Assembly: GCF_042676065.1 (NCBI RefSeq)
Contig: NZ_JBHTJO010000001.1
Location: 682,001-746,000, forward strand
Length of the DNA stretch: 64,000 bases
Direction: 5' to 3'
Source: Methyloligella solikamskensis
GTDB taxonomy: Bacteria; Pseudomonadota; Alphaproteobacteria; Rhizobiales; Methyloligellaceae
Part shown: positions 55,708-64,000 of the stretch, in pieces
Position numbering within the stretch: the first letter of the stretch is position 1
Layout of the letters: each line of letters opens with the position of its first letter
The notes under the pieces: generated by a model
Told to the model about the DNA's origin: nothing
Seen by the model: the letters and a program-made list of their open reading frames with translations, nothing else
The model's database searches: none
Program-made: the position numbers and the translations under genes

Positions 55708-56562
55708 ATGATTTGGCGCATTCTTTTCGGCATCGTGGTGGCGGTGGGCATCGGCGCGGCGGTCTATCTCATGACGCCCGAGGGTCGGCAGCTCCTCGAC
55801 CGGATCCGGATCAACGCGACGCGGACCGAGCATGTCGCCCTGTGGGGCGCCGGCCGGAAGCTGCCAGGCACGCCCGCTCTCGACAAGCTGGACGAGCGGC
55901 TGGCGGCCAAGGGCGTGAAGGTCGGCGATCCCATCTTCATCCGCATCTTCAAGCTGGAATCGAAGCTGGAGCTCTGGATGGCCAAGGATGGTGGGACAGA
56001 CGATGGTGGGTTCGTCCACGTGGCGACCTACCCGATCTGTTTCTGGTCGGGACGGCTCGGGCCGAAGCAACAGGAGGGCGATCTCCAGGCGCCGGAGGGC
56101 TACTACACGGTGGATGAGGGCCAGCTCAATCCGAATAGCCGGTGGCACCGCTCCTTCAATCTCGGCTTTCCCAACACATTCGACAAAGCGCAAGGTCGGA
56201 CCGGCTCTTATTTGATGGTGCATGGGGGCTGCGCATCGGTCGGCTGCTATGCCATGACCAACGCCGTGGTGGACGAGCTTTGGCAGCTCGTGACGGCGGC
56301 GCTGGAGAATGGGCAGCCGCGCTTCGCCGTGCTGGCGCTGCCCTTCCGCATGACGGAAGACAATATGCACAAGCGGGAAGGGTATCCTTGGCGCGATTTC
56401 TGGGCCGATCTCGCCCGTGGCGATGCGCTCTTCGAAAAGACCCATGTGCCGCCGAAGGCGAGCGTCTGCGACGGGCGATATGCGTTCGCCCCTGGCGAAA
56501 AGGGCGCGCCCGTGCCGGAGGTCGAGGAAGGCTGTCCGGGGCCGCTGGCGATCCGAGACTGA
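55708..56562 (+). CDS. L,D-transpeptidase 3 with N-terminal membrane anchor
   Basis: This 284-residue paralogue starts at ATG and has one N-terminal membrane segment (IWRILFGIVVAVGIGAAVYL) in place of a lipoprotein signal. The catalytic motif is LMVHGGCASVGCYAMTNAVV (H172, C180), and IFIRIFKLESKLELWMAKDG and APEGYYTVDEGQLNPNSRWH match the others. The C-terminal tail conserved in L,D-transpeptidases 1 and 2 is absent. It would be anchored in the inner membrane, facing the periplasm. Confidence 0.9.
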   Translation: MIWRILFGIVVAVGIGAAVYLMTPEGRQLLDRIRINATRTEHVALWGAGRKLPGTPALDKLDERLAAKGVKVGDPIFIRIFKLESKLELWMAKDGGTDDGGFVHVATYPICFWSGRLGPKQQEGDLQAPEGYYTVDEGQLNPNSRWHRSFNLGFPNTFDKAQGRTGSYLMVHGGCASVGCYAMTNAVVDELWQLVTAALENGQPRFAVLALPFRMTEDNMHKREGYPWRDFWADLARGDALFEKTHVPPKASVCDGRYAFAPGEKGAPVPEVEEGCPGPLAIRD

Positions 56563-56607
56563 TCCTTCAGAGGGCCACTCAACTGGTCCTAGAATGAATT
56601 TACCATT

Positions 56608-56637
56608 ATTTCATGTATTTCGCTTATTTCGATTATT
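56608..56637. repeat. 9-base tandem repeats upstream of the toxin-antitoxin genes
   Basis: ATTTC with four variable bases recurs with a 9-base period at 56608, 56617 and 56626, with a partial copy (ATT) at 56635, inside an AT-rich stretch. The spacing suits an operator bound by the antitoxin, or iteron-like sites. Confidence 0.6.
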
Positions 56638-56690
56638 GCGTTTAATGTGGCTAGTGATCATATTGAATCTTGGATCGAGAGAAGACGGAC

Positions 56691-57140
56691 ATGTCTATTG
56701 ACACTTTGAAAAGGCGGCCTCCCACCCAGGCCGAAAGTGAGGATGCTTCGAAGGCTGCGAAAGCTGTGGCGGGTGCACTTACGCGCGAAGGCCTTACGCT
56801 AGGCTTTGTGCACGATGGAGAGGAGTCGAAGGTCGATCTGAAGCGACCGTTGGCCCTTTTGGTTTTGGACCTGCTGACTCATGTCGCCAGAGGGGAAATG
56901 GTTACGTTTGTGCCCTACGGGGCAGAGCTGACCACACAGCAGGCAGCTGACGTCCTCAATGTATCGAGGCCATTCTTAATCGGGCTGTTGGAGGGAGGCA
57001 AAATTGCTTTTCACACAGTTGGATCCCACCGTCGGATCCAGATGGCCGACTTGCTCGATTACAAAAAAGCGAGAGATGCGCAGCGGTCAGCTAGCTTGAA
57101 AGAGTTGCAGAAACTCGGTCAGGAATACGATGCCGGATGA
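56691..57140 (+). CDS. Excisionase-type HTH antitoxin
   Basis: This 149-residue protein has a C-terminal HTH of the excisionase/MerR type (ELTTQQAADVLNVSRPFLIG, then LLEGGKIAFHTVGSHRRIQM). The N-terminal half (KAAKAVAGALTREGLTLGFV) is helical and likely binds the toxin. The ATG at 56691 is preferred over an in-frame ATG at 56670. It precedes the PIN gene with a four-base ATGA overlap. This layout is a known type II toxin-antitoxin pair. Its AT-rich flank suggests horizontal transfer. Confidence 0.85.
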   Translation: MSIDTLKRRPPTQAESEDASKAAKAVAGALTREGLTLGFVHDGEESKVDLKRPLALLVLDLLTHVARGEMVTFVPYGAELTTQQAADVLNVSRPFLIGLLEGGKIAFHTVGSHRRIQMADLLDYKKARDAQRSASLKELQKLGQEYDAG

Positions 57141-57718
57141 CACCTCATGTGGCAGATCGCTTCGTCGTCGTTCTTGATGCGAACGTTCTTTATCCATTTC
57201 GTGTCCGGGATGCCCTCTTGCGCTTTGCGGAAGCCGGACTCTATCGCGCCCGATGGTCCCCGAGCATCCTGAAGGAATGGGTAGACAACCTTCTAGCAGA
57301 GAAACCTCATCTGGCAGTCAGCATTGAGTCTCAGTTTAGGGCAATGGAGGCAGCATTTCCTGAGGCCTTGGTGACGGGCTTCTCTGACCTTATCGAGAGC
57401 TTAGAACTCCCCGATCCTAACGACAGACATGTTCTTGCAGCAGCGATTCGGTGTGGAGCCCAGCAGATCGTCACCGAGAATCTCAAAGATTTTCCAGAAG
57501 ATTGTCTGAAGCCCTGGGGCCTTGAAGCGGTAAGTGCGGACACGTTTTTGGCGTCGACCTATGAGCTGTATCCTGCCGAGGCGACATCCGCTCTTCGGCG
57601 GATGCGGGCTGACTACCAGAATCCGAAAATGAATGTTTCCGAATTCCTTCTCGATCTGACGAAGAGCGGGTTGGTTAAAACCGTCGGCATCGCGAGAAGT
57701 GAAGTGGATCTGCTCTGA
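57137..57718 (+). CDS. PIN-domain toxin
   Basis: This 193-residue PIN-domain nuclease has the acidic residues of the family: DANVLYPF (first Asp), ILKEWVDNL (Glu), and ELPDPNDRHVLAAAIRCGAQ (Asp pair). PIN toxins cleave RNA. The ATG at 57137 overlaps the antitoxin stop (ATGA), so the pair is co-translated. A C-terminal helical extension (about 145-193, SALRRMRADYQNPKMNVSEF) is longer than in VapC. Confidence 0.88.
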   Translation: MTPHVADRFVVVLDANVLYPFRVRDALLRFAEAGLYRARWSPSILKEWVDNLLAEKPHLAVSIESQFRAMEAAFPEALVTGFSDLIESLELPDPNDRHVLAAAIRCGAQQIVTENLKDFPEDCLKPWGLEAVSADTFLASTYELYPAEATSALRRMRADYQNPKMNVSEFLLDLTKSGLVKTVGIARSEVDLL

Positions 57719-57720
57719 CG

Positions 57721-59508
57721 CTAGAACGGCCAGAAGAAGGCGATGGCCGGTGCGCCGACCACGAGCACGATGATACTCAAGGGCAGGCCGAGGCGCCAGT
57801 AATCCCCGAAGCGATAGCCGCCCGGTCCCATCACCAGTGTGTTGCACTGATGGCCGATGGGGGTGAGGAAATCGCACGCCGCGCCGATGGCCACGCCCAT
57901 GAGGAACGGGTCCGGGTTTTCGCCGAGCTGTTCGGCGAAGCTCGCAGCGATGGGGGCCATGACAAGCACGGTGGCGGCATTGTTCAGAAAGGGCGTCACC
58001 GCCATGGCCACGGCCATGATGAGCAGCAAGCTGCCCATGGCGGGCAGGTAGGTGCCGGCTTCAGACAGCCACATGCCGATCAGGTCCGTTCCGCCGGTGG
58101 TGCGCAAAGCGTCCGAGACCGGTATCAGCGCGCCCAGCATGATGAGGATCGGCCAGTCGATGGCGTCGTAGGCCTCCTTCAGGCTCAAGGCCCGGAAGAG
58201 CAACAACAGGACGGCGGCGCCGAAGAAGGCGACGGTGACGGGTACCCAGCCCAGGGCGACCGAGGTCATGGCCACGGCCAGAAGGCCGAGCGGCAGAAGG
58301 CTCGGTTTGCGGTCCATGCGGATGGCGCGCTCGGCCAGCGGCAGGCAGTGGAGCGTGCCCAAGGTCTCCGGCATCTGGGTGAGATCGCCGCGCAGCACGA
58401 TGACGTCGCCCGCCTGAAGCTTCACCGTTCGCAGGCGGTTGGCGATGCGCCGGCCGCGGCGGCTCACGGCGAGCAGGGTGACGCCGTGGCGGTCGAACAG
58501 CTTGATCTGGTGGACGGTGGCGCCGACGAGCTGGGATTCCTTGGTAATCACCGCTTCCATGAGCCCGATATCGTCCCGGGGCGTGTCGATAGCGGCGTCG
58601 TCGGATTGCACGAGCTTGAGCTTCTCGAGCACGACGATGCGCTCCAGCGCTTCCGGATCGCCCTGGAGGATGAGCACGTCGTCGGGTTTGATCACGACAT
58701 TGCCGGCCGGCTGGTAGCGGCGGCGGCGTCCCCGGAAATGGGCGATGACCTCCACCTCGTTCTCCGACAGGTCCTCGAAGGCGCGAATCGTGATGTCCAC
58801 GCACGGGGAGTCCTCGGGGACGGTGATCTCGGTGGTGTAGGCCTCAAGGTTGAAGGCGGCATCCATGGTGGGTGCCCCTTTTCGGTTCTGCGGTAGAAGC
58901 CGCCAGCCGAAGACGAGAAAGGTCACGCCGACCACGGACAGGATGATGCCGACGGGGGCGAAGTCGAACATGGTGTAGGGCTCGCCCAGGATGTCCTCGC
59001 GGAGCCCTGAGACAATGATGTTGGGCGAGGTGCCGATCAGGGTGACGGTGCCGCCGAGAAGCGAGCCGAACGCCATGGGCATGAGAAGCGAGGAGGGCGA
59101 GGTGCCGGTCCGGCGGGCGAGCTGGAAGGCGACCGGCATCAGCATGGTAAGCGCGCCGATATTCTTCACGAAGCCCGACATGGCGGTCACGGACCCGACA
59201 AGGGCAAGGATCTGCCGATTCGTATTGATGAGGAGGCCGCCGACGCTGCGGGCGACACGCTCGATCACGCCGGACTTGCTGATGGCCGCGCTGACCACGA
59301 GCGCTGTGCCGACGATGATGACGATGTCGTTGCTGAAGCCGGTGAAGGCGCGGTCCGGCGGCACGATCCCCACGGCGATGGCAGCAAGCAGCGACATCAG
59401 AGCGACGAAGTCGTAGCGCCAGCGGCCCCAGGCGAAGAGGCCCATCATGGCGATCACGATGGCGAAGGCGAGAAAGCGCTGATCGATAAAGCCGAGATCG
59501 AGCGTCAT
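57721..59508 (-). CDS. SLC13-family permease with two RCK_C domains
   Basis: The 595-residue protein has about twelve membrane segments (for example SLLAAIAVGIVPPDRAFTGF and VALGWVPVTVAFFGAAVLLL) of the SLC13/DASS type, with two cytoplasmic RCK_C (TrkA-C) domains at about 210-380 (DDIGLMEAVITKESQLVGAT, ANRLRTVKLQAGDVIVLRGD). Motif NIGALTMLMPVAF and the C-terminal TVLVMAPIAAS are typical. Homologues carry sulfate, dicarboxylates or anions. Its stop is two bases from the convergent PIN gene. Confidence 0.9.
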   Translation of the reverse strand: MTLDLGFIDQRFLAFAIVIAMMGLFAWGRWRYDFVALMSLLAAIAVGIVPPDRAFTGFSNDIVIIVGTALVVSAAISKSGVIERVARSVGGLLINTNRQILALVGSVTAMSGFVKNIGALTMLMPVAFQLARRTGTSPSSLLMPMAFGSLLGGTVTLIGTSPNIIVSGLREDILGEPYTMFDFAPVGIILSVVGVTFLVFGWRLLPQNRKGAPTMDAAFNLEAYTTEITVPEDSPCVDITIRAFEDLSENEVEVIAHFRGRRRRYQPAGNVVIKPDDVLILQGDPEALERIVVLEKLKLVQSDDAAIDTPRDDIGLMEAVITKESQLVGATVHQIKLFDRHGVTLLAVSRRGRRIANRLRTVKLQAGDVIVLRGDLTQMPETLGTLHCLPLAERAIRMDRKPSLLPLGLLAVAMTSVALGWVPVTVAFFGAAVLLLLFRALSLKEAYDAIDWPILIMLGALIPVSDALRTTGGTDLIGMWLSEAGTYLPAMGSLLLIMAVAMAVTPFLNNAATVLVMAPIAASFAEQLGENPDPFLMGVAIGAACDFLTPIGHQCNTLVMGPGGYRFGDYWRLGLPLSIIVLVVGAPAIAFFWPF

Positions 59509-59639
59509 GAAGGCGAAGGTCCGCTGCCAGTGGGCGTCGTCAGACGATGAAGCAGGTCGACGCTTTCCTCTTCATGCGAGGGCGCCCGACGGGATTTGAA
59601 ACGCCCTTCAGGCTCTCCGGTTCGCAATAGAAGTCGCGG

Positions 59640-62393
59640 CTAATAAGCCCCGTGGCAATGCTTATATTTCTTGCCGGATCCGCAAGGGCAGGGGGAGTTG
59701 CGGGGAACCTTGCCCCAGGTGGTCGGATCGTTGGGATTGACCTCGGCCTTGCGGGAGCGGGCGGAGCGCGTCTTGGTCATGCCTTCGGTCACGCCGCTCG
59801 CTTCGGCCTCGGCCAGGGCGAACTCGTCCTCGCCGGTGCGCGGGTCGAAGTGATGGGCGACCATCTCCGGCTCCTCGAGCTGGGGCGGCTCCTGCTCGGC
59901 ACGCTCCACATGCATGAGCTGGCGGGTGACCGCCTCGCGCAGTTGACCGAGCATGGACTCGAACAGGCTGAAGCTCTCGCCCTTGTACTCGTTGAGCGGA
60001 TCGCGCTGGCCATAGCCGCGCAGGCCGATCACCTGGCGCAGATGATCCAGGGTCACGAGATGCTCGCGCCACAGAGTGTCGATGGTCTGCAGCAGCACGG
60101 CCTTCTCGACCTGGCGCATGGTGTCGGGGCCGAACGCGGCGACCTTCTGGGCAGCCTTCTCGTCGGCCGCCTTCAGAACGCGCTCGGTGATCTCCTGTTC
60201 GGCGATGCCTTCTTCCTTCGCCCAGTCGGCGATGGGAAGGTCGAGGGCGAAGATCTGCTTCACGTCCTCGTCGAGACCCTCGATATCCCACTGCTCGGCA
60301 TAGGACTTTTCGGGAATGTGCTTGGCGACGATATCCTCGACCACCTGCTGACGCATGTCGGAGATGGTCTCGTTGAGGTCCGTCTCGGTCATCAGCTCGC
60401 GACGCTGCTCGAAGATGACCTTCCGCTGGTCATTCATCACGTCGTCGTATTTGAGCAGGTTCTTGCGGATGTCGAAGTTGCGCCCCTCGACCTTGCCTTG
60501 CGCCTTCTCCAGCGCCTTGTTGATCCAGGGATGGACAATGGCTTCGCCCTCCTGAAGGCCGAGCGCCTTCAGCATGCCGTCCATACGGTCGGAGCCGAAG
60601 ATGCGCATCAGGTCGTCTTCAAGAGACAGGTAGAAGTGGGAGCGGCCCGGGTCGCCCTGACGGCCGGAACGGCCGCGGAGCTGGTTGTCGATACGGCGGC
60701 TCTCATGGCGCTCGGTACCGATGACATAGAGACCGCCGGCGGACAGCGCCTTATCCTTCTTAGCGGCGATCTGGGAGATAATCTCTTCCTTCTTGCGCTG
60801 GATGGCGAGGTCGTCGGGCTCCTTGCCCTTCTCGCGCTGCTCCTCGATCCAGTTCTCCAGCAGCATTTCCCAGTTGCCGCCAAGCTGAATGTCGGTACCG
60901 CGGCCCGCCATGTTGGTGGCGATAGTGATGGCGCCCGGCACGCCGGCCTGGGCGATGATCTGGGCTTCCTGCTCGTGATAGCGGGCGTTCAGAACGTTGT
61001 GGGCCACCTTCTCCTTCGTCAGAAGCTCCGAAAGAATTTCGGACTTCTCGATGGAGGTGGTGCCGACGAGACAGGGCTGGCCCCGCTCCTTGGCCTCCTT
61101 GATGCGCTCGATGATGGCTTTGTATTTCTCGGTCGCTGAGCGGTAGACCTCGTCGTGCTCGTCGTTACGGATCAGAGGCCGGTTGGTCGGCACCTCGATC
61201 ACGTCGAGCCCATAGATATCCATGAACTCGTCCTGCTCAGTGAGCGCCGTACCGGTCATGCCGGCGAGCTTCTCGTAGAGGCGGAAGTAGTTCTGGAAGG
61301 TGATGGAGGCCAGGGTCTGGTTCTCCGGCTGGATCTTCACCCCTTCCTTGGCTTCCAGGGCCTGGTGGAGGCCTTCCGAATAGCGGCGTCCGGACATCAT
61401 GCGCCCGGTGAACTCGTCGATGATGACGACCTCGCCGTTCTTGACGATGTAGTCCTTGTCCTTCTGGAACAGCTTGTGGGCGCGCAGGGCCTGGTTCACG
61501 TGGTGAACGACGCTGACGTTTTCGGTGTCGTAGAGGGACTCACCCTTCAGCAGGTCGGCCTCGGTCAAAAGCTGCTCGAGATGCTCGTTGCCGGCCTCGG
61601 TCAGGGTGACGGTGCGCTGCTTCTCGTCGACCTCATAGTCCTCGTCGACCAGCTCGGGCAGAAACTTGTCGATGGTGATGTAGAGCTCGGAACGGTCCTC
61701 CAGCGGGCCGGAGATGATCAGCGGCGTGCGCGCCTCGTCGATCAGGATGGAGTCGACCTCGTCCACGATGGCGTAGAAGTGCTCGCGCTGGACCATGTCC
61801 TCGATCGCGTACTTCATGTTGTCGCGGAGATAGTCGAAGCCGAACTCGTTGTTCGTGCCGTAGGTCACGTCGGCGGCGTAGGCGGCGTGACGCTCCTCGT
61901 CGCCGAGATCGTGAAGGATGCAGCCGACGGTGAGGCCGAGGAATTCGTAGACTTGGCCCATCCAGGCGGCGTCGCGCTTGGCCAGGTAGTCGTTGACGGT
62001 AACGACGTGGACGCCCTTGCCGGCGAGCGCGTTCAGATAGACGGGAAGGGTGGCGACGAGGGTCTTACCTTCACCGGTCTTCATCTCGGCGATGCGGCCT
62101 TCGTGGAGCACCATGCCGCCCATGAGCTGCACGTCGAAATGGCGCTGGCCGAGGGTGCGCTTGGCGGCTTCGCGCACGGTGGCGAAGGCTTCCGGGATCA
62201 GGCTTTCGAGGCTCTCGCCGTCGGCGATGCGCTTGCGGAAAACATCTGTGCGGGCCCGCAGATCGGCATCGGACAGCTTCTCGACCTCCGGCTCGAGGGC
62301 GTTGGTCGCCTCGATCAGCCCGTAATACTTCTTCAGCTTACGGTCGTTGGAGGTGCCGAAGACTTTGGCGGCGAGATTGCCGATCGAGAGCAT
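59640..62393 (-). CDS. secA: Preprotein translocase ATPase SecA
   Basis: The 917-residue SecA is the motor that pushes unfolded proteins through SecYEG. It has Walker A IAEMKTGEGKTLVATLPVYL, Walker B region VDEVDSILIDEARTPLIISG, the helicase block GTSIEKSEILSELLTKEKVA, GRGTDIQLGGNWEMLL, and the C-terminal zinc motif CPCGSGKKYKHCHG. Length is typical. The ATG at 62391-62393 is the start. It faces the parvulin-type gene across a 474-base intergenic stretch. Confidence 0.98.
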   Translation of the reverse strand: MLSIGNLAAKVFGTSNDRKLKKYYGLIEATNALEPEVEKLSDADLRARTDVFRKRIADGESLESLIPEAFATVREAAKRTLGQRHFDVQLMGGMVLHEGRIAEMKTGEGKTLVATLPVYLNALAGKGVHVVTVNDYLAKRDAAWMGQVYEFLGLTVGCILHDLGDEERHAAYAADVTYGTNNEFGFDYLRDNMKYAIEDMVQREHFYAIVDEVDSILIDEARTPLIISGPLEDRSELYITIDKFLPELVDEDYEVDEKQRTVTLTEAGNEHLEQLLTEADLLKGESLYDTENVSVVHHVNQALRAHKLFQKDKDYIVKNGEVVIIDEFTGRMMSGRRYSEGLHQALEAKEGVKIQPENQTLASITFQNYFRLYEKLAGMTGTALTEQDEFMDIYGLDVIEVPTNRPLIRNDEHDEVYRSATEKYKAIIERIKEAKERGQPCLVGTTSIEKSEILSELLTKEKVAHNVLNARYHEQEAQIIAQAGVPGAITIATNMAGRGTDIQLGGNWEMLLENWIEEQREKGKEPDDLAIQRKKEEIISQIAAKKDKALSAGGLYVIGTERHESRRIDNQLRGRSGRQGDPGRSHFYLSLEDDLMRIFGSDRMDGMLKALGLQEGEAIVHPWINKALEKAQGKVEGRNFDIRKNLLKYDDVMNDQRKVIFEQRRELMTETDLNETISDMRQQVVEDIVAKHIPEKSYAEQWDIEGLDEDVKQIFALDLPIADWAKEEGIAEQEITERVLKAADEKAAQKVAAFGPDTMRQVEKAVLLQTIDTLWREHLVTLDHLRQVIGLRGYGQRDPLNEYKGESFSLFESMLGQLREAVTRQLMHVERAEQEPPQLEEPEMVAHHFDPRTGEDEFALAEAEASGVTEGMTKTRSARSRKAEVNPNDPTTWGKVPRNSPCPCGSGKKYKHCHGAY

Positions 62394-62867
62394 GGGTCAA
62401 GCCTTTAAAAACATCCGCAGCGATAGGGATGATGAGCAACAGAACATTTTGCTCCGGGGCCGGAGATTTCCAGGCTCGGCGGGGCAGTTGAAAACCGGCT
62501 GTTTCGGCGCTTTTCCTTCGCCCGCAAGCGGGGCGTGCCCTGCAAAAGGCGACCGAAGGCCGCCGGAAACAGTCGGGTGAGACATAAGAGGACCCCGGAA
62601 CCTTGTCAACGCGAAGGCCGCGCGCCGCCATGGCCGACCCGGCGGGACCCGCGAGAGGACGCCGGGGCTTGGGCGCCGGTCCGCTCCAGACTGCCATCAG
62701 GCGTTCGCTTTCAGCCAAATCCGGGCCTTAAATCGCGGCTTGGCAGCGCACCCTTCCAAGGTTTATGTAGGCGCCGGGGGAAGCGATCGAAAACGCCTGT
62801 CCTCGATAAGACGAACTCGTCTCTCCGGGGCGATCCGAGGCGGGCCGAAAATAAGGACCTAAATCCC
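62394..62867. promoter_or_regulatory. Divergent intergenic region of secA and the parvulin gene
   Basis: 474 bases without a convincing gene. On the plus strand TTGGCA at 62740-62745 and TATGTA at 62764-62769 are 18 bases apart and could be the promoter of the parvulin gene. I see no equally clear pair for secA. In-frame extensions of both genes into this region are low-complexity and rejected. Confidence 0.4.
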
Positions 62868-63764
62868 GTGAAACGCCCAAGCATTGCGCTGCTCGCAGCA
62901 GCTTTCATTACAATTTTCGCGTTGCCCGCGGCGGCCCAGGACAATGTCGTCGCCCGCGTCAACGGCCAAGACATCACCGAGCAGGATCTCGACTTCGCGG
63001 CCGCCGAGGTTGGCGGTCAGCTTTCCAGCTTTCCGGAGAACGAACGCCGCCGGATGCTGGTGCAGTTCGTGATCGAGAACGAGCTGATGGCCACGGCGGC
63101 CGAAGAGGCGAAGCTCGACGAAGCGGACGATTTCGACGAGCGGCTGGACTATCACCGCCGCCGCGCGCTGCGTGACGCCTATTACGACGAGAAGGTCGAA
63201 GGCGCGATTTCGGAGAAGGTCGCCCAGACCATCTACGAAGAGCAGTCGAAGAAGATGAAAGAGGAGAAGGAGATCCGCGCCCGCCACATCCTCGTGCCGA
63301 CCAAGGAAGAGGCCGAGGAGGTGAAGAAGGAGCTTCAGGACGGCGCCGATTTCGCCGAGCTCGCCCGGGAGAAGTCGCGGGATCCGAGCGCCGAGGACGG
63401 CGATCTGGGCTTCTTCGGCAAGGGTCAGATGGTGAAGCCGTTCGAGACCGCGGTCTTCAAACTTAAGAAAGGCGAACTTTCCGATCCGGTGGAGACTCAG
63501 TTCGGCTGGCACATCATCGAGGTCACCGACGAGCGTGCTCGCCAGGTGCCGGAATTCGACGATGTGAAGGAAGCCATCATGGGCAAGCTGCTGCAGAGCA
63601 AGGTGCAGAGCTCGCTGCGTGAGCTTCAGACCGAGGCCAAGATTGAGATCCTCGACGAAGACATCAAGAAAGCCATGCAGGATGCGGCCATTCGCGGCGA
63701 GGTGCCGCCTGGCGCCATGGGCGGACAGGATGTCGGTGCCGAGGATATCGAGGCTGAGCATTAG
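62868..63764 (+). CDS. Exported parvulin-type peptidyl-prolyl isomerase
   Basis: The GTG at 62868 has AAGGA upstream and gives 298 residues with a signal peptide (RPSIALLAAAFITIFALPAA, cleaved near AAA-QD). An N-terminal SurA-like helical domain (about 30-125) is followed by one parvulin domain (about 130-230): RARHILVPTKEEAEEVKKEL, SRDPSAEDGDLGFFGKGQMV, and PVETQFGWHIIEV. It folds periplasmic or outer-membrane proteins. The order secA-parvulin-argJ is conserved in Hyphomicrobiales. Confidence 0.93.
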   Translation: MKRPSIALLAAAFITIFALPAAAQDNVVARVNGQDITEQDLDFAAAEVGGQLSSFPENERRRMLVQFVIENELMATAAEEAKLDEADDFDERLDYHRRRALRDAYYDEKVEGAISEKVAQTIYEEQSKKMKEEKEIRARHILVPTKEEAEEVKKELQDGADFAELAREKSRDPSAEDGDLGFFGKGQMVKPFETAVFKLKKGELSDPVETQFGWHIIEVTDERARQVPEFDDVKEAIMGKLLQSKVQSSLRELQTEAKIEILDEDIKKAMQDAAIRGEVPPGAMGGQDVGAEDIEAEH

Positions 63765-63801
63765 GCCGATGAAGTTCAGCAGGGCGGGAGCGCGTTAGAG
63801 C

Positions 63802-64000
63802 GTGACAAAGATTTCGCCGTTTGCGCCTGCCGCCCTGCCTGTGCTTCCGCCTATCGAAGGCGTGAAGCTGGCGAGTTGCGAGGCCGGGATCCGCTACAAG
63901 GGCCGGACCGATCTGCTGCTCGCGACTTTCGATCCCGGCACCACGGTGGCCGGTGTTCTCACCCAATCGAAGACCTCGTCGGCGCCGGTCGAATGGTGCC
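63802..64000 (+). CDS. argJ: Glutamate N-acetyltransferase ArgJ, N-terminal part (runs off the window)
   Basis: The first 66 residues, starting at GTG (63802), read VTKISPFAPAALPVLPPIEG and GIRYKGRTDLLLATFDPGTT, then VAGVLTQSKTSSAPVEWC. This is the beginning of ArgJ, which makes N-acetylglutamate and ornithine in arginine synthesis. The gene continues past base 64000. Its ribosome site is weak. Confidence 0.92.
   Translation, partial: MTKISPFAPAALPVLPPIEGVKLASCEAGIRYKGRTDLLLATFDPGTTVAGVLTQSKTSSAPVEWC

Noticed and set aside
57850..58896. Plus-strand open frame (348 codons)
   Set aside because: Antisense of the SLC13 permease; His/Gln/Asp/Gly-rich shadow.
59652..61139. Plus-strand open frame (495 codons)
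   Set aside because: Antisense of secA.

Overview
The window looks like chromosome of a GC-rich alphaproteobacterium, most likely of the order Hyphomicrobiales (Rhizobiales). The evidence is the gene order carD, fdxA, S4 protein, Suv3-like helicase, rpmB, cobT-cobS, dnaJ-like, bolA, corC-like, aroB-aroK, xerD, accA, then secA, parvulin and argJ. GANTC (CcrM-type) sites and TTAACC (CtrA-like) boxes in promoter regions fit the same group. Genus cannot be fixed from sequence alone.

Layout. (1) 1-3558: 5' end of gdhA, a two-component system with a minimal sensor kinase, a gene-free stretch with a strong terminator hairpin, and an exported pentapeptide-repeat protein. (2) 3748-19935: an accessory block that reads as an integrative mobilizable element or its remnant. 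It holds an ArdC-type antirestriction protein, a thermonuclease gene remnant, a membrane protein, a 1462-residue HNH-NACHT protein followed by a HepT/MNT toxin-antitoxin pair, several unknown element proteins, a soluble VirD4/TraG-type coupling protein, a MobP-type relaxase with a MobC-like partner, a candidate oriT region and an AlpA/Xis-like regulator. No integrase is visible. (3) 20061-22888: a HAF-repeat autotransporter and tRNA-Arg(CCT). (4) 22988-45610: conserved core genes. (5) 45855-56562: a family cluster in the order L,D-transpeptidase, autotransporter, L,D-transpeptidase, autotransporter remnant, autotransporter, L,D-transpeptidase. (6) 56691-57718: an AT-rich toxin-antitoxin insertion (excisionase-like HTH plus PIN). 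(7) 57721-64000: SLC13/RCK permease, secA, parvulin-type isomerase and the 5' end of argJ.

How the genes fit together. The accessory block combines mobilization (relaxase, MobC, coupling protein), protection of incoming DNA (ArdC) and a probable anti-phage cargo (HNH-NACHT, HepT/MNT). The envelope cluster pairs enzymes that modify peptidoglycan with outer-membrane beta-barrel proteins. In Brucella, Agrobacterium and Coxiella, L,D-transpeptidases attach beta-barrel proteins covalently to peptidoglycan, so the arrangement may be a duplicated tethering cassette; that is inference. The core regions are translationally compact, with many 1-4 base overlaps (aroK-aroB-corC, cobS-cobT-phytase-like, xerD).

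Most starts were chosen from Shine-Dalgarno spacing and signal-peptide position. Several are GTG or TTG.
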